A DNA stretch of 64,000 bases. Source: Plasmodium coatneyi (taxonomy: Eukaryota > Apicomplexa > Aconoidasida > Haemosporida > Plasmodiidae). Position numbers and translations under genes: made by a program. The first letter of the stretch is position 1. Each line of letters starts with the position of its first letter. Of this stretch, positions 22,551 to 33,684 are shown one piece after another. The stretch spans positions 682,001 to 746,000 of the forward strand of contig NC_033567.1 of NCBI RefSeq assembly GCF_001680005.1. The letters are read 5' to 3'. The notes below the pieces were generated by a model. The model was not told the DNA's origin and searched no databases. It saw only the letters and a list, made by a program, of their open reading frames with translations.

Positions 22551-22953
22551 GCACTTTGTTCTCTCTCTTCTTATAAGAAGAAAAAAAGAAGAACCGCATA
22601 AATGGTGGTAATAACGTCACTGTAGATGACGACCACTATACATATGTATATGTATATAGTGCGCAATGTATATGTATGTATGTGCGTTATATATGTAGGT
22701 ATATATATATGCTGCAAGAGAAGAAGCATTGAAAGCATAAATCAATGAACTTGCGACATTTTGCACTTTCCGTGACCTTACCTGTGAAAAATCCTTTGAA
22801 CCATTTGAACTCTTCCACTAAACCAATGTGAACCACTCCTATTATTATAAATAAGCAAAAAAAATAAAAGAAAAGAAGAGCAGAAAAGCACAGTTTTCAT
22901 ATGTATAAAGTATAATATGGATTTAAAGTGCGAAGGGGAAGGAAGGTTGTTAG
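22551..22953. other. KIR-A1 3' flank
   Basis: AT-rich 3' flank with alternating purine/pyrimidine (tatatgta) stretches. It matches the flank of KIR-A2 at 45,314-45,735, for example the stretch around atcaatgaa-ttgcgacatttt. No coding feature is seen. Confidence 0.6.
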
Positions 22954-23110
22954 GGGTGTAAGGGTTTAGAGGTGTAAGGGTTTAGAGGTGTAAGGGTTTA
23001 GAGGTGTAAGGGTTTAGAGGTGTAAGGGTTTAGAGGTGTAAGGGTTTAGAGGTGTAAGGGTTTAGAGGTGTAAGGGTTTAGAGGTGTAAGGGTTTAGAGG
23101 TGGAAGGGTT
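22954..23110 (+). repeat. 16-bp telomere-like minisatellite
   Basis: About nine near-perfect tandem copies of the 16-mer tttagaggtgtaaggg. Each unit junction contains GGGTTTA, the Plasmodium telomere heptamer core. The array lies between KIR-A1 and the SICAvar-like gene; the equivalent place in block 2 has only ordinary GTGGTAGG repeats. Confidence 0.92.
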
Positions 23111-23221
23111 TAGGTGTGGTTGGTGGAAGGAAGGTTGCGTTAGGTGTGGTAGGGTGGAAGGAAGATTCCGAGGAATGGAAAGGAAGGGGGTCTAAGGAGG
23201 GAAGGAAGGGTCTAAGCTCTG

Positions 23222-23572
23222 AAGCAATCTAAGTGTTGTCCACCATCATCCCTCCTGCTATTGGAGGCGTAGCGGTAATAGCATGCCCATGAATTCCCTT
23301 CCTTCTATATATAAGGTACATATGATATTAGATAAGATCCGTTTATAATATTTTTTTTAAAGGGGGGGAGAAAAAAAAATATATATATATTGATCATTTT
23401 TGTTGTTCAAACTGCACATTCAAGGTGCATGTTTATACATACACAAAAACAATGCATGGGTGATACATATTTCTACCCTTTCTTCTCCTTCTTTTTTTGT
23501 TTTTATCTTCTTTTTTTTAATTTTCTTTTTCTCTTCTTTATTTTTTCCTCTTTTTTAACAGTATAACTAATG
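23222..23572 (+). pseudogene. KIR relic (membrane-segment end plus last-exon stub)
   Basis: A short remnant of a KIR long exon: the frame STIIPPAIGGVAVIACP, one stop, then IPFLL and ctatatataaggtaca, where a KIR exon would end LYK and meet its donor. About 240 bp later a pyrimidine tract ends aacag|tataac and then a stop, as in the start of a KIR last exon (YN). No upstream KIR domain remains. The same relic is present in block 2 at 46,326, so the gene was dead before the blocks duplicated, or was converted with them. Confidence 0.6.
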
Positions 23573-24470
23573 AAAGGAAAAAAAGAAAAAGGAAAAAAAA
23601 AGGAGAGAAAAAGAAAAAAAGAAAAAGAGGACGAAAGGTAAAAAGAAGGAGAAGAAAGGGCAGTGTGCAGGAGTGTGCACCTATGGGAGAAAGGGTATAA
23701 AGATATAACGGAAGGAAAGAGAAGGAAAGAAAAGAAAAGGAAGAAGGGAAAGAATAAATAAAAAAGGAATAGGAATGAAAGAGAGTGAAGGAATGAATAA
23801 GGAGTGAGGTTTAGTGTGCGAGTGTAGGTTCAGGGTTTAGGTTCAACAATATGGCCTGCTACTTAGTTGTTTAGGGGGGTGCAGACGAGTAACGTGTATT
23901 AAAGGAAAAAAGAAGGAAGAAAAAAAAAAAAAAAAAAAAAAAGAAGGAAAGGAAAAAAAAAAAGAGAAAGAAAATTGAGGGAGTAGGAAGTAAAGAATGT
24001 GTTTATGTTCTGTGTACGCAATATGTACATAGTACATAATGATGTATCATTTTTACCAAAATAGGTAAACCATTTTGATTTTCCATTGAATGAATATTCC
24101 ACGGTTGATTTCAATTCATTGAATAAATAGTGGTACAAAGAAAAAAGAAGGAAGGTTTAAGGAAGGAATAGAAAAGAGGGAAGATTTAGGGTGAAAGTGA
24201 AGGAAGAAAGGAAGGTTTAAGGTGTAAAGAAGGAAGGATTAAGTAATAAAAGAAGATCTAGGTAAGAAAAGGAAGATTTAAAAAGAAAAAGAAGTTTAAA
24301 GAAAAAGTGTAAAGAAGGAATAAGAAGGAAAGAAGGAAGGTGAAAAGAAGGAAGGTGTAAAGAAGGAAGGTGAAAAGAAGGAAGGTGTAAAGAAGGAAGG
24401 TGTAAAGAGAAGGAAGATTTAAAGAGAAAAAGAAGGGAGGAAGGAAAGAAGATTAAAGGAAGAGAAGTAT
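23573..24470 (+). repeat. Polypurine tract upstream of the SICAvar-like gene B1
   Basis: Long runs of almost pure A/G on the plus strand (gaaaaag, gaaggaagg, gtttaaag), interrupted at about 23,800-24,130 by ordinary sequence that is conserved with block 2 at 47,400-47,515. Strand asymmetry is extreme. It could form triplex DNA or act as a 5' leader; no coding. Confidence 0.75.
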
Positions 24471-24492
24471 GTTGTAATGTGAATGTACAACT

Positions 24493-26180
24493 ATGGAAGA
24501 AAAACCCGGTGAAAAGATGTGGGAAAAATGGTTACGGCAATGGTTGCAAAATACAAAGGAGCCACTTGAGAGGCGGAAAGTACAAGTAAGGAAAACTGAG
24601 AAAGAAAAAAAAATGGAAAGAAGAGAAACAAGTATGAATATATATGTGCCCACACGGAACAATTGGTAGAAGGATGTACCGTAGGTCAAATATATTTATG
24701 TGTTCAATACTTTGCTCACACTGTAGGATAAATTGTGGGAAGAATTCAGAAAAACATATGAGGATTTGGTAAGTAGATTAAGTGTACCGGAAGCAAAAGA
24801 AATAGCTCACCTCTGTGGTCATTTAACCCATGCGAACATACATGTGCAAATTAATATGAAGGAACTGTGTAAAGGTATGGCAGAAATAAAATATTTCATG
24901 AGTGGGCTCAAGAAGGAGGACACCCAGAAAATGACTCCTGAACAGAATATTGATGATGTAGAACTCTATAGAAGGTTTATTGTAGGAACAACAGCTATGT
25001 TCGAACTGTATGGAGAGCACTGTAAACTGGATGAAATTGTTCAAAGCACGAAGGAAAAAGTAGAAAAGAAGATATTGAGTCATAACACAGGAAGGAAGGT
25101 GGAACAATGTGGCGACATAGGTACTGCAGGTTTAGTCATAGGCAGAAGAGCTATTGGAAATAAAATTAAAGAATGGGCACAGGCAGATAAGAAGAGGGCG
25201 CATACGACAGAGGGGCATGGAGGAGCTAGGAGGGTAGGACAAGTAATATGGGTGGGTGAAGGGCGTTGTAATAACGGAAGAGTATTGAATAAACAGGAAA
25301 AGAAAGGACAGTTAGAAAAGAATAAAGGAAGTATGACAACGTTCTTAGGAATAGAGGACAATAAAAGTGGTAATACGAGCTTCTCAGACATACTAATAAA
25401 TGAAGATGATCCTAAGTACACCTTATCACCGGACGATTTGGAAAAAGCACTTGCGCCAGCCACGAAGGGAAGTAAAACCATAGAACAGGCAATAAAGGAG
25501 TTAGAGGATGCAATTGAAAAAAATATACGGGGAAATGGTGATGCTCCATCACCACCACAAGCACTACCACTAACACAAGCACAACCGGTAATATCACCAC
25601 AACCAGTAACATCACAACAACAACTATATGGAACCTCTTCAGGGAGTGAAGGAATTATGTCCACCCTAGCTTCTGCTCTGTCTGCTCCTACGACAGCCAT
25701 TCCTGCTGTTGCAGGAGCAATAGCACTTCCAGCACTTTTGTTCGCTTCCTTCCTTTACAAGGTAAGAACACCACTACCACAATAACACAAACACCGCAGT
25801 GGTCACGAACATCCACCACCGCTCTAACAACCCACCAACCACCACCCTAACACAACATTCCTTACACCCTACTACCCACCTAAAAACTTTTCTTCCACGT
25901 ACCACCCCTACCACATAACAACATTCCTTCCACCTAACAACCCACCTACCACCTTTTCATTTTTCTTTTTTTGTATAAATCACATTTCTTGTTTCAGAAG
26001 CATAAGAACTCTGGGAACAACAGAAAAAAAAGGTCCCTGAGGAGAGAATATTATGGGTTCGATGATGACGACGATGTCACTTCTACAGAATATTCAAGAT
26101 CAAACCTAACAGCAACCAATTCGTCAGAATATTCTATTCCATACACCACCACCACTTCATCATCATCATCTAGAAAATGA
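24493..26180 (+). CDS. Short SICAvar-like antigen B1
   Basis: Three exons: 24493-24585, 24727-25761 and 25998-26180; 436 residues. Exon 1 is Trp-rich (MWEKWLRQWLQ), as in SICAvar first exons. Exon 2 has the cysteine-spaced segment AKEIAHLCGHL...MKELCKGMAEIKYFMSG typical of SICAvar terminal domains. A Pro/Gln linker and a membrane segment ending ASFLYK follow. The last exon is a basic then Asp/Ser-rich tail (RRKKRSLRREYYGFDDDD written here by composition: basic run then YYGFDDDDD). Full SICAvar antigens have many repeated Cys-rich exons; three exons fits the short (type II) class. The tail is not the conserved SICAvar type I tail and instead resembles the KIR-A tail (STEYS...EYSIPY). Donors are gtaagg and gtaaga; acceptors are tgtag and ttcag. 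Confidence 0.75.
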
Positions 26181-26594
26181 TCATCTCGTAGATGGATGAA
26201 CATCTACATAAACATCTTCTTAGATGAATGAACAACAACAACATCATCTTCTCAGATGGTAATGAACAACAACATCTTCTTTCTAGATGATGATCATGAT
26301 GATCATCGTCTAGATGATTATATATAATACTTTGCGCAATATTGTATTTATTATGTGCGCTTGCGCACACTAAAATAAAATGCGCATATACACTAAAATA
26401 AAATAATAATACGCCACCCCCAAACAATAATACCACTAATACACCCCTTTCTTAAAACAAAATAATAATAACCCTTCCCCCTACACACGTGAGAAAAAAA
26501 TTCCACCCCTCTTACACGACCCCTACACCATAGACCTTCGACCCCCGTTACACCCCCCCCTTACAGCCCCTTCACGCACCTAAACAAAAAAATT
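26181..26594. other. 3' flank of B1
   Basis: Starts with simple CATCAT/GATGAT-type repeats (about 26,155-26,320) that continue the Ser codons of B1 and form several hairpin-like ATCAT/ATGAT stretches. It then passes into a C-rich strand with many CACCCC and CCTAC motifs. No gene is seen. Confidence 0.55.
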
Positions 26595-26735
26595 CCACCC
26601 CCTACACCCTAAATCCTGAAAAAAATTTTATCCCTTACATCCACCCCCTACACCCTAAATCCTGAAAAAAATTTTATCCCTTACATCCACCCCCTACACC
26701 CTAAATCCTGAAAAAAATTTTATCCCTTACATCCA
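26595..26735 (+). repeat. 46-bp tandem repeat, three copies
   Basis: Three near-perfect direct repeats of a 46-bp unit starting at 26595, 26641 and 26687. Each contains CCCTAAATCCTGAA, a telomere-like core, followed by a poly(A)/TTTTATCCC stretch. It is not seen at the equivalent place in block 2. Confidence 0.9.
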
Positions 26736-27423
26736 CCCCCTTACACCCCTCCTAGCACAGCCTCCTTACGCCCATTCCTTCCCCCTCCACCACACAAACA
26801 ACACACCTAAGAACGAAATACATGCCCTTTACACCCCTTCCACCCTACACACCTACACCTAAAAAAAAGGAATTCCATTCATTCCACCTATACGAAAGGC
26901 ATAATTCTTTTTTTTTCTTTAAATACTTTACATCTACCATTAAATCGAAATTAAAATAATAAAAAATTTTTAGGCACAAACATATTTAACTTTTTTTTTT
27001 TTTTTGAAAGGCATAAAATATTCCTATTACATCGTTAAAAGGAAAAAAGGGGGTGGTCGGAACACACATAATTGGGGAGGGGTGTGTATATTAATTTTTT
27101 TTATAGAAAATACTAACCACCTTAACTTCTAAATAATATAATTACGCATTAAAATCAACTATTTGTTTAATTATGATTATTTTTTTTCTATATGTATGTA
27201 TTATTGTACGTTGTAATAAATTCTAAATTTTGAATTTAAAAAAATAAAAAAGTTTATTAAAGTTACATATTCACACACCCCTACAATAAAGCAGTTAATC
27301 AAATTCCGCGTACAAAGCGACCTAATGAACATTCTGTATTTAAAAGAAAAAAAAAGTATATAAGTTCCAATTTAAAAAATTTTTATTTAAAAAAAAAAAA
27401 AAAAAGAAAGCAAAAACAGCACA
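26736..27423. other. Intergenic region upstream of gene C1
   Basis: AT-rich and no gene. About 140 bp before the start of C1 lies acaataaagcagttaatca, which recurs upstream of C2 (near 50,556) and is probably part of a shared promoter or leader. Confidence 0.5.
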
Positions 27424-28499
27424 ATGATGTTCTCTGCAAAGCTGTTCATACTTAGCTTGATACTTTACTCCTCGTGGACACCATATCCTAACCACCATGT
27501 AAGATAATAAGAACTGTTACACCTTCTAAAATTTTGCACATATATTTATTATTATAATAAATTTTTACGCTCTTTTCACTAAAAATTGAAAAAAAAAAGG
27601 AGAAAAAAAAAAATTTCCACCCCCAACACCTAACACCTAACAACCCTTCTCTTTCTTTCTTTCTTTCTTTTTTTTTTTTTTTTTAGGTCATGGTGCACGC
27701 TACCCCCTCATGGAGCAGAAGTAGTAGTACAACAGCGCCTAAATGTTTTGACTCATCTGATTCAAGTAGTGAAGGATCAGTGACGAGCGAATCAAGTACA
27801 AAAACACAATTACAGAGCCCATTTTATCATAGAAATAATGAAGACCCCATTAAAAACACCTACCTAAATGAACCATATGAAGGAAGGAATAAAAAAAATA
27901 CAAGTGTTAAGGACAAATGTAAAACAATTTGTAAAAATTTTTTTCATGATTGTCGTCGAGGAATGAAACATAGAACCCTCCTTCTCCTTACATTGGTTGT
28001 TTTAGCCTTTAGTTTGTTCATTCCGTGTTATGCAAACTCAGATGAAGGAACTCTTGCTTCGATCTTTCTGCATGGGTGGAACCCGGGCAGTGAAGTCACT
28101 TGCCAATTGACTGCATACACACGTACCGCGGCAGCAGCGTGGGCAGTTCTTGCAGTTATAGGTCTCCTCATGATAGGTGCTCTACTTGGATTTTATTATT
28201 ATAGAGCTAGAAAAAAATACATCAATAAATCCAAGTCAACATTCGATGCGAAATTCGATTCGAGGAATTCATCCTATGGAAGAGGAGGAAGGAATAAAAA
28301 CAATATAAAAAATCCAACCTTAAAGGACAAATTTAAATTAATTTGTGAGAGGTTAACATGCCGTAAAAATAGACGCTGGATTTTATTGCTTGTTATATTG
28401 GTAATGGTGGGCCTTTATTTATTAGCTCTATATTTTGCAAGTTCACGTGTGGAAATTCCTGTTTTCCAGTGCCCTACAAGTTTCCTGAAAAAAAGGTAG
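27424..28499 (+). CDS. Exported-type multigene membrane protein C1 (three membrane segments)
   Basis: Two exons: 27424-27498 (25-residue signal peptide ending PYPNHH, donor gtaaga) and 27687-28499; 295 residues. After a Ser-rich stretch (SSDSSSEGSVTSESS) come a Cys/Lys helix and a membrane segment (RTLLLLTLVVLAFSLFIP). A second membrane segment ends in GFYYYRARKKYI. A further Cys/Lys helix and a third membrane segment (WILLLVILVMVGLYLLALYF) close the protein. The first-exon signal peptide design is that of Plasmodium exported families, but a canonical PEXEL is not clear. The third module repeats the first, so the protein looks like one and a half copies of the C2 type. Family not named; function unknown. 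Confidence 0.8.
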
Positions 28500-29108
28500 C
28501 TGGCATTTCCGCAACTTTAGGTTAATCCGTGACACTTTTTAAAAAATATGGTATTCGTAATTCTCATAACCATAGTGGGGCTCGTGCCTTATGGTGGTCG
28601 TCACCCTATTGGTGGTAGTCCTATTAGTTGTTTTATTATAGTTGCTTTATTATAGTGTCTTTATTATAGTTGTTTTATTAGCACTATTAGTAGAACTTTT
28701 ATTATTGTTAGACCAAGATGGAAAAGAAATATAATCAAACGGTCGAAGTTTTAAGTCTGGAATTTTTTTCCTTCTTTTTTTTTTTTTAATAAGAACTTTT
28801 ACTTTAAATAATATATATATATGTGTATGTTATTTTAAATAAAGAACAAAGTGCTTGTTTTAAATAATATATGAGCTTCACATGAAAATATGGGAATTAT
28901 CAAATTATCCAAAATTTTCGAAAATTTTTATATTTGTTTCCTTCATTTGCATAAATTAACATAATAGTAAACACATTTGTACATATTAGTACACACATTT
29001 GTACACAATTTTTCTATGGTAAATGTTACCATTATAAGGAACTGTGTGCATCGTGATCATTTATAATTATTGTTCCCTTGCAAAGGGGCGGGAAGTATAT
29101 ATTACATG
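28500..29108. other. Intergenic region between C1 and KIR-D1 3' ends
   Basis: Convergent 3' flanks. It contains TTATTATAG-type repeats (about 28,620-28,710) and AT-rich sequence. No gene is seen. Confidence 0.55.
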
Positions 29109-31156
29109 TTACATGCGTCCATAACCTATATTATTTCTTCTCTGTTGTTGTTGTGGTTGTTGTTGTTCATGTCCTCTTCCATTATTTGTCCTCCTAGGTG
29201 ATCTACCACCATTATATATGGTAGATCCATCTGTTGAGTCAAATGTTGTAGAAGCTTCGGTTGAATATAGTGTAGATGTTTCTGTAGAGGATTCGTCCGC
29301 GCTCATATCTAGTTTGCTTTGGACATACTTTCCTCTTTGTCTTCTGTTTCTGTTGTTTTCAAAATTGTTACCAAAAAAGGTGTTTTTTATCCCAGAAGGT
29401 AAAAGATTATACTGAAAAAAGGAGTGTAAAGAAGGAAAGGGGAGTGGAAAGGTGTATATATAGATATGTATATATATGTTATATATATATGAACATATAT
29501 CTATGTGCATATATATATATATATAGCATATATATATAGCTGTATTATAATTGTATGTATTATTACCTTATATAACATAAAAGCAGCGAATGGTATTCCT
29601 AATATAGGCACCATGGTAGATACAATTGGGGCTACGGTGTTGGGGGTGGTAGGTGGGTTGTTATGTAATTGTGAAACTGGTCTACATGGAATGCCACTCC
29701 CTTCCACCTGGGGGAGGGGAACCCCTCCTACTGGTGGACACAGTGAAGGTGGTCCAACCAATGCTAAGTCTTCCTCCCCTTCGTCCTCCGAACCATCATC
29801 TGAACTCCCACCCTCTGTTAGGAACTGTTTGGAATGCGAAGCTGTTCTTCTTTCATTTTCCTGGTCTTGAGTGTTCGTATATTCTTCTTTCTTGCGAAGG
29901 AAAGTGGTTGTATTAATAGGGGGGTCAGCACCCATACATTCCATTTTACAAGTGCCAGAATTAGTACATAATTCCATTAATTTACCACAAATAAGACTCA
30001 TAATGTTCTTAAAAGTAGTACCATCATCTGTGTCACTTTTCAGTTGGTTCCATATTTTGTCACCAATCCAGAAATAAAGGAAGTTGCAATACTTACAGAA
30101 TTCAACACCATCCTGATCATCAGACGACTCTTTTTTTTTGGTGACGAGGCACCATGCACTGCCTATTTCCACTTTTTCAGCCATCAGATTGTCGTGAGAC
30201 TCGAATATTTTATCTATTTCAGAAAGATTTTCACAGGAATTTAAACCTGAGCCTTGATTAAATTGACGATAAAAGAAGGCATTTATCCTTTCCTCGCTTT
30301 GTTCGTCCGTGACCTATAAGAACGAATTAAGGGAAATATATAATTGTATATATATTCACTCGCCATTTCACTAATCTATTCAAAATAAACATTATAAGTG
30401 CATTTTTGTGTTTTTCATTCTAAGGAGAAAAAAAAAAGGAATGAATCCCCATACCTGCCCTCCATTCTTTATCCGCTTAAAGTCTTTTTCATTTATGGAT
30501 TCACATTCCGACTTTACTTCATTTGGACCTTTACCATCAGTAAATATATCTGTAATTTGTGTACAGTATGGATCACTATCACCCCCACCTGAGCAGATTG
30601 CTTTCACTTTCTCATAGTCACCATTAATTGTGTCCAAATATTGTCCATATTTGTTTTCGCAATCGAAGTGCTTACCTTCTATGTATGGTTTGATAGCATG
30701 ATGATAATTGTACCAATAATCAAAAATAGATTTTCGCTGATTGAAATCATGTTTGCTGTTGATGCGGTATTTCATTTCACATTCTGTACCACTTAAGAAT
30801 AGATGTTGCAACTGTTCGTATATTTTTTCTATTATTGTTTTATATTGACCAACTGCTCCCTTCTCATTAAATATTATATCACCCAACCAATAAAATAAAA
30901 AATCACATCGCTTATCATAGAATGGTTTGTTGTCTTCATTTTGTACCATTTCTGATACATGGCAAAACACTTTTGCCATGTCCTCAGAACGATTTTTAAT
31001 ATTTGAATATTGCGTTTCTAATGCGGTCTCTAAATTTCCTGTATACGTAGGAAGTATTCCATTCACCTTACTGCACTTAATACCCGTGCCCTTGAATGTG
31101 TTGTATACCTTCACTGAAGGTAATTCATCCGAATCATCATCTTGTGTTTGTGTCAT
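29109..31156 (-). CDS. Two-domain KIR protein D1
   Basis: Three large exons on the minus strand: 30455-31156, 29567-30313 and 29109-29411; 583 residues if the ATG at 31156 is the start. Domain 1 is a complete KIR domain (LPSVKVYNTF, CDFLFYWLGDIIF, SIFDYWYNYHHAI, CTQITDIF) without a membrane segment. Domain 2 has CNFLYFWIGDKIW but lacks the usual C-terminal helical half. In its place is an acidic linker (DDGSEDEGEEDLAL) and a Pro-rich stretch, then a membrane segment ending FMLYK. The last exon is Ser/Thr-rich and ends with Gln runs. Unlike the other KIRs here no tiny separate first exon was found; MTQTQDDDSDELPS replaces it, so a further upstream exon is possible. The gene is absent from block 2. 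Confidence 0.82.
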
Positions 31157-31633
31157 TGTGCTTCTATTTGTGCATGTGATCAAGATATAAGTGAAGCGAA
31201 AGGAAGTAAAAAAAAAAAAAAAACGAAGAAAAAAAAAGGAAAAAATATATTCTTTTTCCCCTTTTTTTTCCCTCTCTAATATAAAATTTCAGCATACACT
31301 ATGCATTTTATATGTTTTATTATTATTTACAGCGTTTGTGGAAAGCTATTCATATATATGCGTAGTGCACAGTTCACATATATACAGAGCACATTTATAC
31401 CTCTTCCCCTTCCCGTCATCCTTTTTTTTGCACAATGTGTACACAAACGTTGTGCATAATTATTCAATAGTTAGAAGAAAACTTAACTTCGTGAAACAAA
31501 CACGCGAAAAAGGGATTTAATACAGAAAGAATTATATTATTCATATTGTGGAAAAAAGTATAAATATATGTGCACACATCCCCCCACTTTTGGGAAGGGG
31601 TGGAATGAAGGGCACATTCATTCACTTAACATG
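31157..31633. other. Intergenic region between D1 and E1
   Basis: Upstream of D1 and downstream of E1, both on the minus strand. AT-rich with a poly(A) run at 31207-31222. No gene is seen; it probably includes the D1 promoter. Confidence 0.5.
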
Positions 31634-33088
31634 CTACATACTATGATAATGCACATTTTTCCTTTTCCTTGATTGTGGATGTTGTTGTGATCTTCTATTA
31701 GTATTTCTCCTTCCTGTGGGTGGCACATTATATATGGTAGAATAATCATCTGTTGATTCTGGAGTTGAACCTGTTTCTGTGGTATATAATGAAAAGGTGT
31801 CTTCTGTTATTGTATCAATGTTCTGTTCAACCATTCTTTTTTTCCTTCTTCCTTTGAAATGATTCAGTAACCAATCAGGTAGAAGATTATACTGAACGAA
31901 GGAGTGTAAAGAAGGAAAGGAAGTGAGGGGCGAGGGTGGAAAGGTGTATTATATATATATATGTATATGCATATTCATATATATACCGGCATATATATAT
32001 ATGTCCATATACATATGTACATACATATACACATGTATACATATGTATATGTATATGAGTTATTACATATATATATATAGTTATATATATGTGTGTGTGT
32101 ATATAGTGGTTCTACTTACCTTATATAAAAGGGCAGTGACCAATGGGACACCTATTAATGCAGCGGCGGCAGAGGAGACAGCAGCAGATATAGTACTATT
32201 ACTTCTGGGGGAGGGGGATACGTCCCCTTTAGACTGTAATGCATCTGCCTGAGGTGTGGTGCCACCACTTCCCCGTACGTCTGTGCATTTTAGCTCTGAT
32301 ACTTTTTCGTATTTTCCATCTACGAATTCCTCCTGGAACTTCTTGCAAAATGCATCCTCCTCCTTTTGTCTACAATGAATACGCACATTGGCATATGCTG
32401 CAACAGTATTTTGCAGATATCGTGCATACGGTGGAGTACACCTGAACCCATGGGTCCTTAACTGCTGCTGTATTTGATTCCGGTCCTTAAAAAACTCATA
32501 TGTTTTTTTCATTTGGTAAAAAAGTTCCTTTGCAATATTAGTTCCTTCGTATAAGATTTTACAGTTAGTCATATAAGTTGGGTTCCCCAATGCAGCATAT
32601 GTTTCAGTCATACGATTATTAAATACCGTTGCGTCACTTGACTTGTTCCATAATATATCCCCTAACCAATAATAAAACCAATAACACCATTCATTATCCA
32701 TTGCAGGGCCAGGTGCGTACAGGTATGTGTAACACCAGGCATTCATAATTCTTTCAGCAGCATTGTCATTTCCAATGTAATCATATGCACTTAACTTCGC
32801 CTTCACATCATCGGGGGTCCTAAAATAACTCGTACACTGATCTTGTGCACTTTCGAACTCACGATACCTTGCCCTGGAAGGTAAATCATTTAAATCACTC
32901 ACCTATAAATGTAGTTAATGAAAAGTAGAATATATATATATATATGTGACACTGTGCTCTTCTGTATTTTTCCATTATACTAAGTACAAAGTATACTACA
33001 TGAATAATGTGTGCATGCATATATATATATCCACTTTTGAATAAAGGAAGAAGGAGTTAACCGTTAATGTTCGTCCGTCATCTGGCAT
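31634..33088 (-). CDS. KIR protein E1
   Basis: Three exons on the minus strand: 33062-33088 (MPDDGRTLT), 32120-32902 and 31634-31891; 355 residues. The long exon starts VSDLNDLPSRARYREF and has the KIR signatures AWCYTYLY, CYWFYYWLGDILWN and MKKTYEFFKDR. Paired cysteines (FRCTPPYARYL, FCKKFQEEF) and a membrane segment ending VTALLYK follow. The last exon begins YNLLPDWLLNHF and is Thr/Ser then Arg-rich. The exon 1 donor reads gttaac instead of the usual gtaa. The block 2 counterpart is E2. Confidence 0.88.
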
Positions 33089-33648
33089 GGTTCATATGCA
33101 TTTTACTATATATAATGTGAATTTATGCTAAGAATGTGTGTTCCTTTCTTATATGTATGCAGAACATAAATAAGTGTGTGTGCAAGGAACTTTTTGCAAG
33201 CCCTTCCAAAAATAATTATGTAAAAATATTAAAATTTTGTTCTTCTTTATTCAATAATGACACATTGTTAAATTTCTTAAGGAATGGAAGTACTACATGT
33301 GTGCATATGCACAAAGTTACCCTATACACAGAGGATGCAAAAAAAATATATATATAAAGGAATGCTTCATACTAATAAAATAGATTGTAAGGGATGGAAT
33401 GAATGGATGATGTAAACCTTTTTTTCTCTCATATCGTTTGTTGCTTCCTTCCTCTATATATTTACTACACTGTTGGCATAGAAGGTGATTTATTTTAAAA
33501 CATTATATTATTATTTTGTACTCTCTACTGTTATTGTGTATATATAACAATGTAACTTCTTCTGCTGGGTAAAAATTTTAACATCTATGTACTACTTATT
33601 TTATGTTCTATTATTATTGAAGAAGGATTTTACAAAAATTATAATCAC

Positions 33649-33684
<36 letters not shown>

